A stretch of DNA of 64,000 nucleotides from Apostichopus japonicus (Eukaryota > Echinodermata > Holothuroidea > Aspidochirotida > Stichopodidae), in the NCBI RefSeq assembly GCF_037975245.1, contig NC_092570.1, forward strand, positions 17,501 to 81,500, written 5' to 3'. A program made the position numbers and the translations under genes. Shown piece after piece: positions 62,744-64,000 of this stretch (within the stretch, counting starts at the first letter, position 1; every line of letters starts with the position of its first letter). The notes beneath the pieces are model-generated. The model was given only the letters and a program-made list of their open reading frames with translations, did no database searches and was not told the origin of the DNA.

Positions 62744-62751
62744 GTGTTGTG

Positions 62752-64000
62752 TTAGTTTAAACTTCATAATTAATAAGTTGGTTTCCTTGGTGATTACTCT
62801 TTTGATATCAATGGAGGTCAAAGTTTATTTGAGCCCAACATAAGTGAAAGTCTATAAAACTATTATAAATATAACTCCAATGGCCAATCCTGTATAGAAT
62901 TCGCATTAGGTATGCGGATCCACCTTAGTGAGTAAAGAACACTGTTTCCTTGTGGCGGTCAAAGGTTGATTAAGGTCAACAAGAGGTCAAATTTGGAAAA
63001 CATTTAAAGCACAATAAATCCAAAATTGAAGTTTGGGTGAAATTCATACTTGGTTTGTAGATTCATCTTAGTGAATACAAGATGGCTATTAACTTTTGTG
63101 GAGGTCTAAAAGGTGTTTGCAGTTCAATAGATCAAAGAATGAAATTGGTCCAGACTTGCAGCAAATAGCTATTTCTGTTATGCTGTCTTTACAACCACTT
63201 TATTGATCACTTTGGGCCACAAGGAGGTCAGAAGGTCGAGTGGATGATATGATCTTGGAGGATTGCCCATCAATAGATAAATCAAACAAGGGGCCAAATC
63301 TCTGAGCTTTGTCTGCCAATTATGTGGAATTTATTTTGTAAAAGATATTAAGTGTCAACAAGTTTTGCTTAAGATTAGGCTTAAGTCAGCTTTTGGTAAT
63401 ATTTTAGCAAGTGCTTTTAAAGCAAATGTCCCAATTGGTATATTTGAGGTTAATTCCTGAGCAGATGTATTTTGGCAGTCAAAACAAATTGGTAGAGTTT
63501 TTCTTGCTTCAAATTGGAATTGCTTTTGTCAAGAATGACTGATATGTTTGGAGTATATGACAGAGTGAAATGAGGCCAAGATATGTGACCCATGATATTA
63601 AAAGTGATGCATGTGGACTTAAAATTTCAATTGGGCTACCATAGGGGGTCATCAGTAAATTTCCAGTGTGCAGATCAAATGGCCATTTGAGGTCCAAGTT
63701 TTAATACCTTCTAATCAATTACATTGGTGATGTAGATCCACATGCAAGTATATTGCTGCAACAATGGTCAAATCTTCAAAATCTTGTCTTCTGTGTAGTA
63801 TGACATGTCCTCATGGAGGGTGGGAAGTCACTAAGCCTTTTGCCTTTCTGGTTAATTAAAATATGCGTTTTTTTTATTTTGTCGTGTAATCTAATTGTAT
63901 GTCCATTTTCACTTGATTTTATGTCAATGTGCTTTCATAGTGAAGCTTTGCACTGACATGATACTGCAAACAAAGGTGAATACTTAATAAATAATGTTTT
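62752..64000. repeat. Intron with degenerate AGGTCA-family repeats
   Basis: Recurrent AATGGAGGTCAAAGTT, GGCGGTCAAAGGTTGATTAA, CTTAGTGAGTA and TTTGTGGAGGTC blocks at about 110-150-bp spacing up to about 63760. No exon found. Confidence 0.6.

Noticed and set aside
61066-64000. Next MED12 exon (ELFTTVLDML-like block)
   Set aside because: No frame with an AG acceptor encoding this block was found; the gene continues past the window.

Overview
The window is eukaryotic, metazoan, intron-rich DNA. It carries one protein-coding gene, on the + strand: the middle of MED12 (Mediator kinase-module subunit 12). I assembled 29 exons by hand, from 2280 to 61065. All have AG/GT borders and compatible phases, and together they give about 1,540 codons with no frameshift or stop. 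The start-codon exon lies upstream of the window. The C-terminal part (including the PQL region) lies downstream. The protein follows vertebrate MED12 block by block but with many substitutions. The species cannot be fixed from the sequence. A marine invertebrate deuterostome is my weak guess, from the vertebrate-like MED12 layout and the kinds of repeats in the introns.

The introns make up more than 90% of the window. Roughly 40% of all bases are tandem repeats: about 18 separate minisatellite arrays with units of 15 to 153 bp. The largest are a 60-bp array (5425-9390), a 59-bp array (15535-19972), a 57/68-bp array (49556-52020) and a 37-bp array (22085-24310). None enters an exon, but four of them (after exons 6, 13, 19 and 23) begin at the exon edge. 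These four have copied the last exon bases plus the 5' splice site into their units, giving strings of decoy donors. After exon 19 there are 11 decoy GT sites matching or nearly matching the true one.

Mobile elements: (i) an apparently intact single-ORF non-LTR retrotransposon with AP endonuclease and reverse transcriptase (41545-44875), inserted inside the exon-19 array; (ii) two hAT-type non-autonomous elements, one complete with an 8-bp target duplication (61452-62743) and one 3'-incomplete (53 to about 692); (iii) a pogo/Tigger-like MITE with TA duplication (45915-47218); (iv) a 191-bp fold-back element in a (TA)n tract (38629-38819); (v) decayed CR1/L2-like LINE pieces at 3719-5066 and about 39845-40020; (vi) a tRNA-derived SINE near 14155-14375; (vii) an old, degenerate repeat family rich in AGGTCA motifs spread over several introns.

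Most open reading frames outside the MED12 exons and the retrotransposon are by-products of tandem repeats whose unit length is a multiple of three, or of chance.
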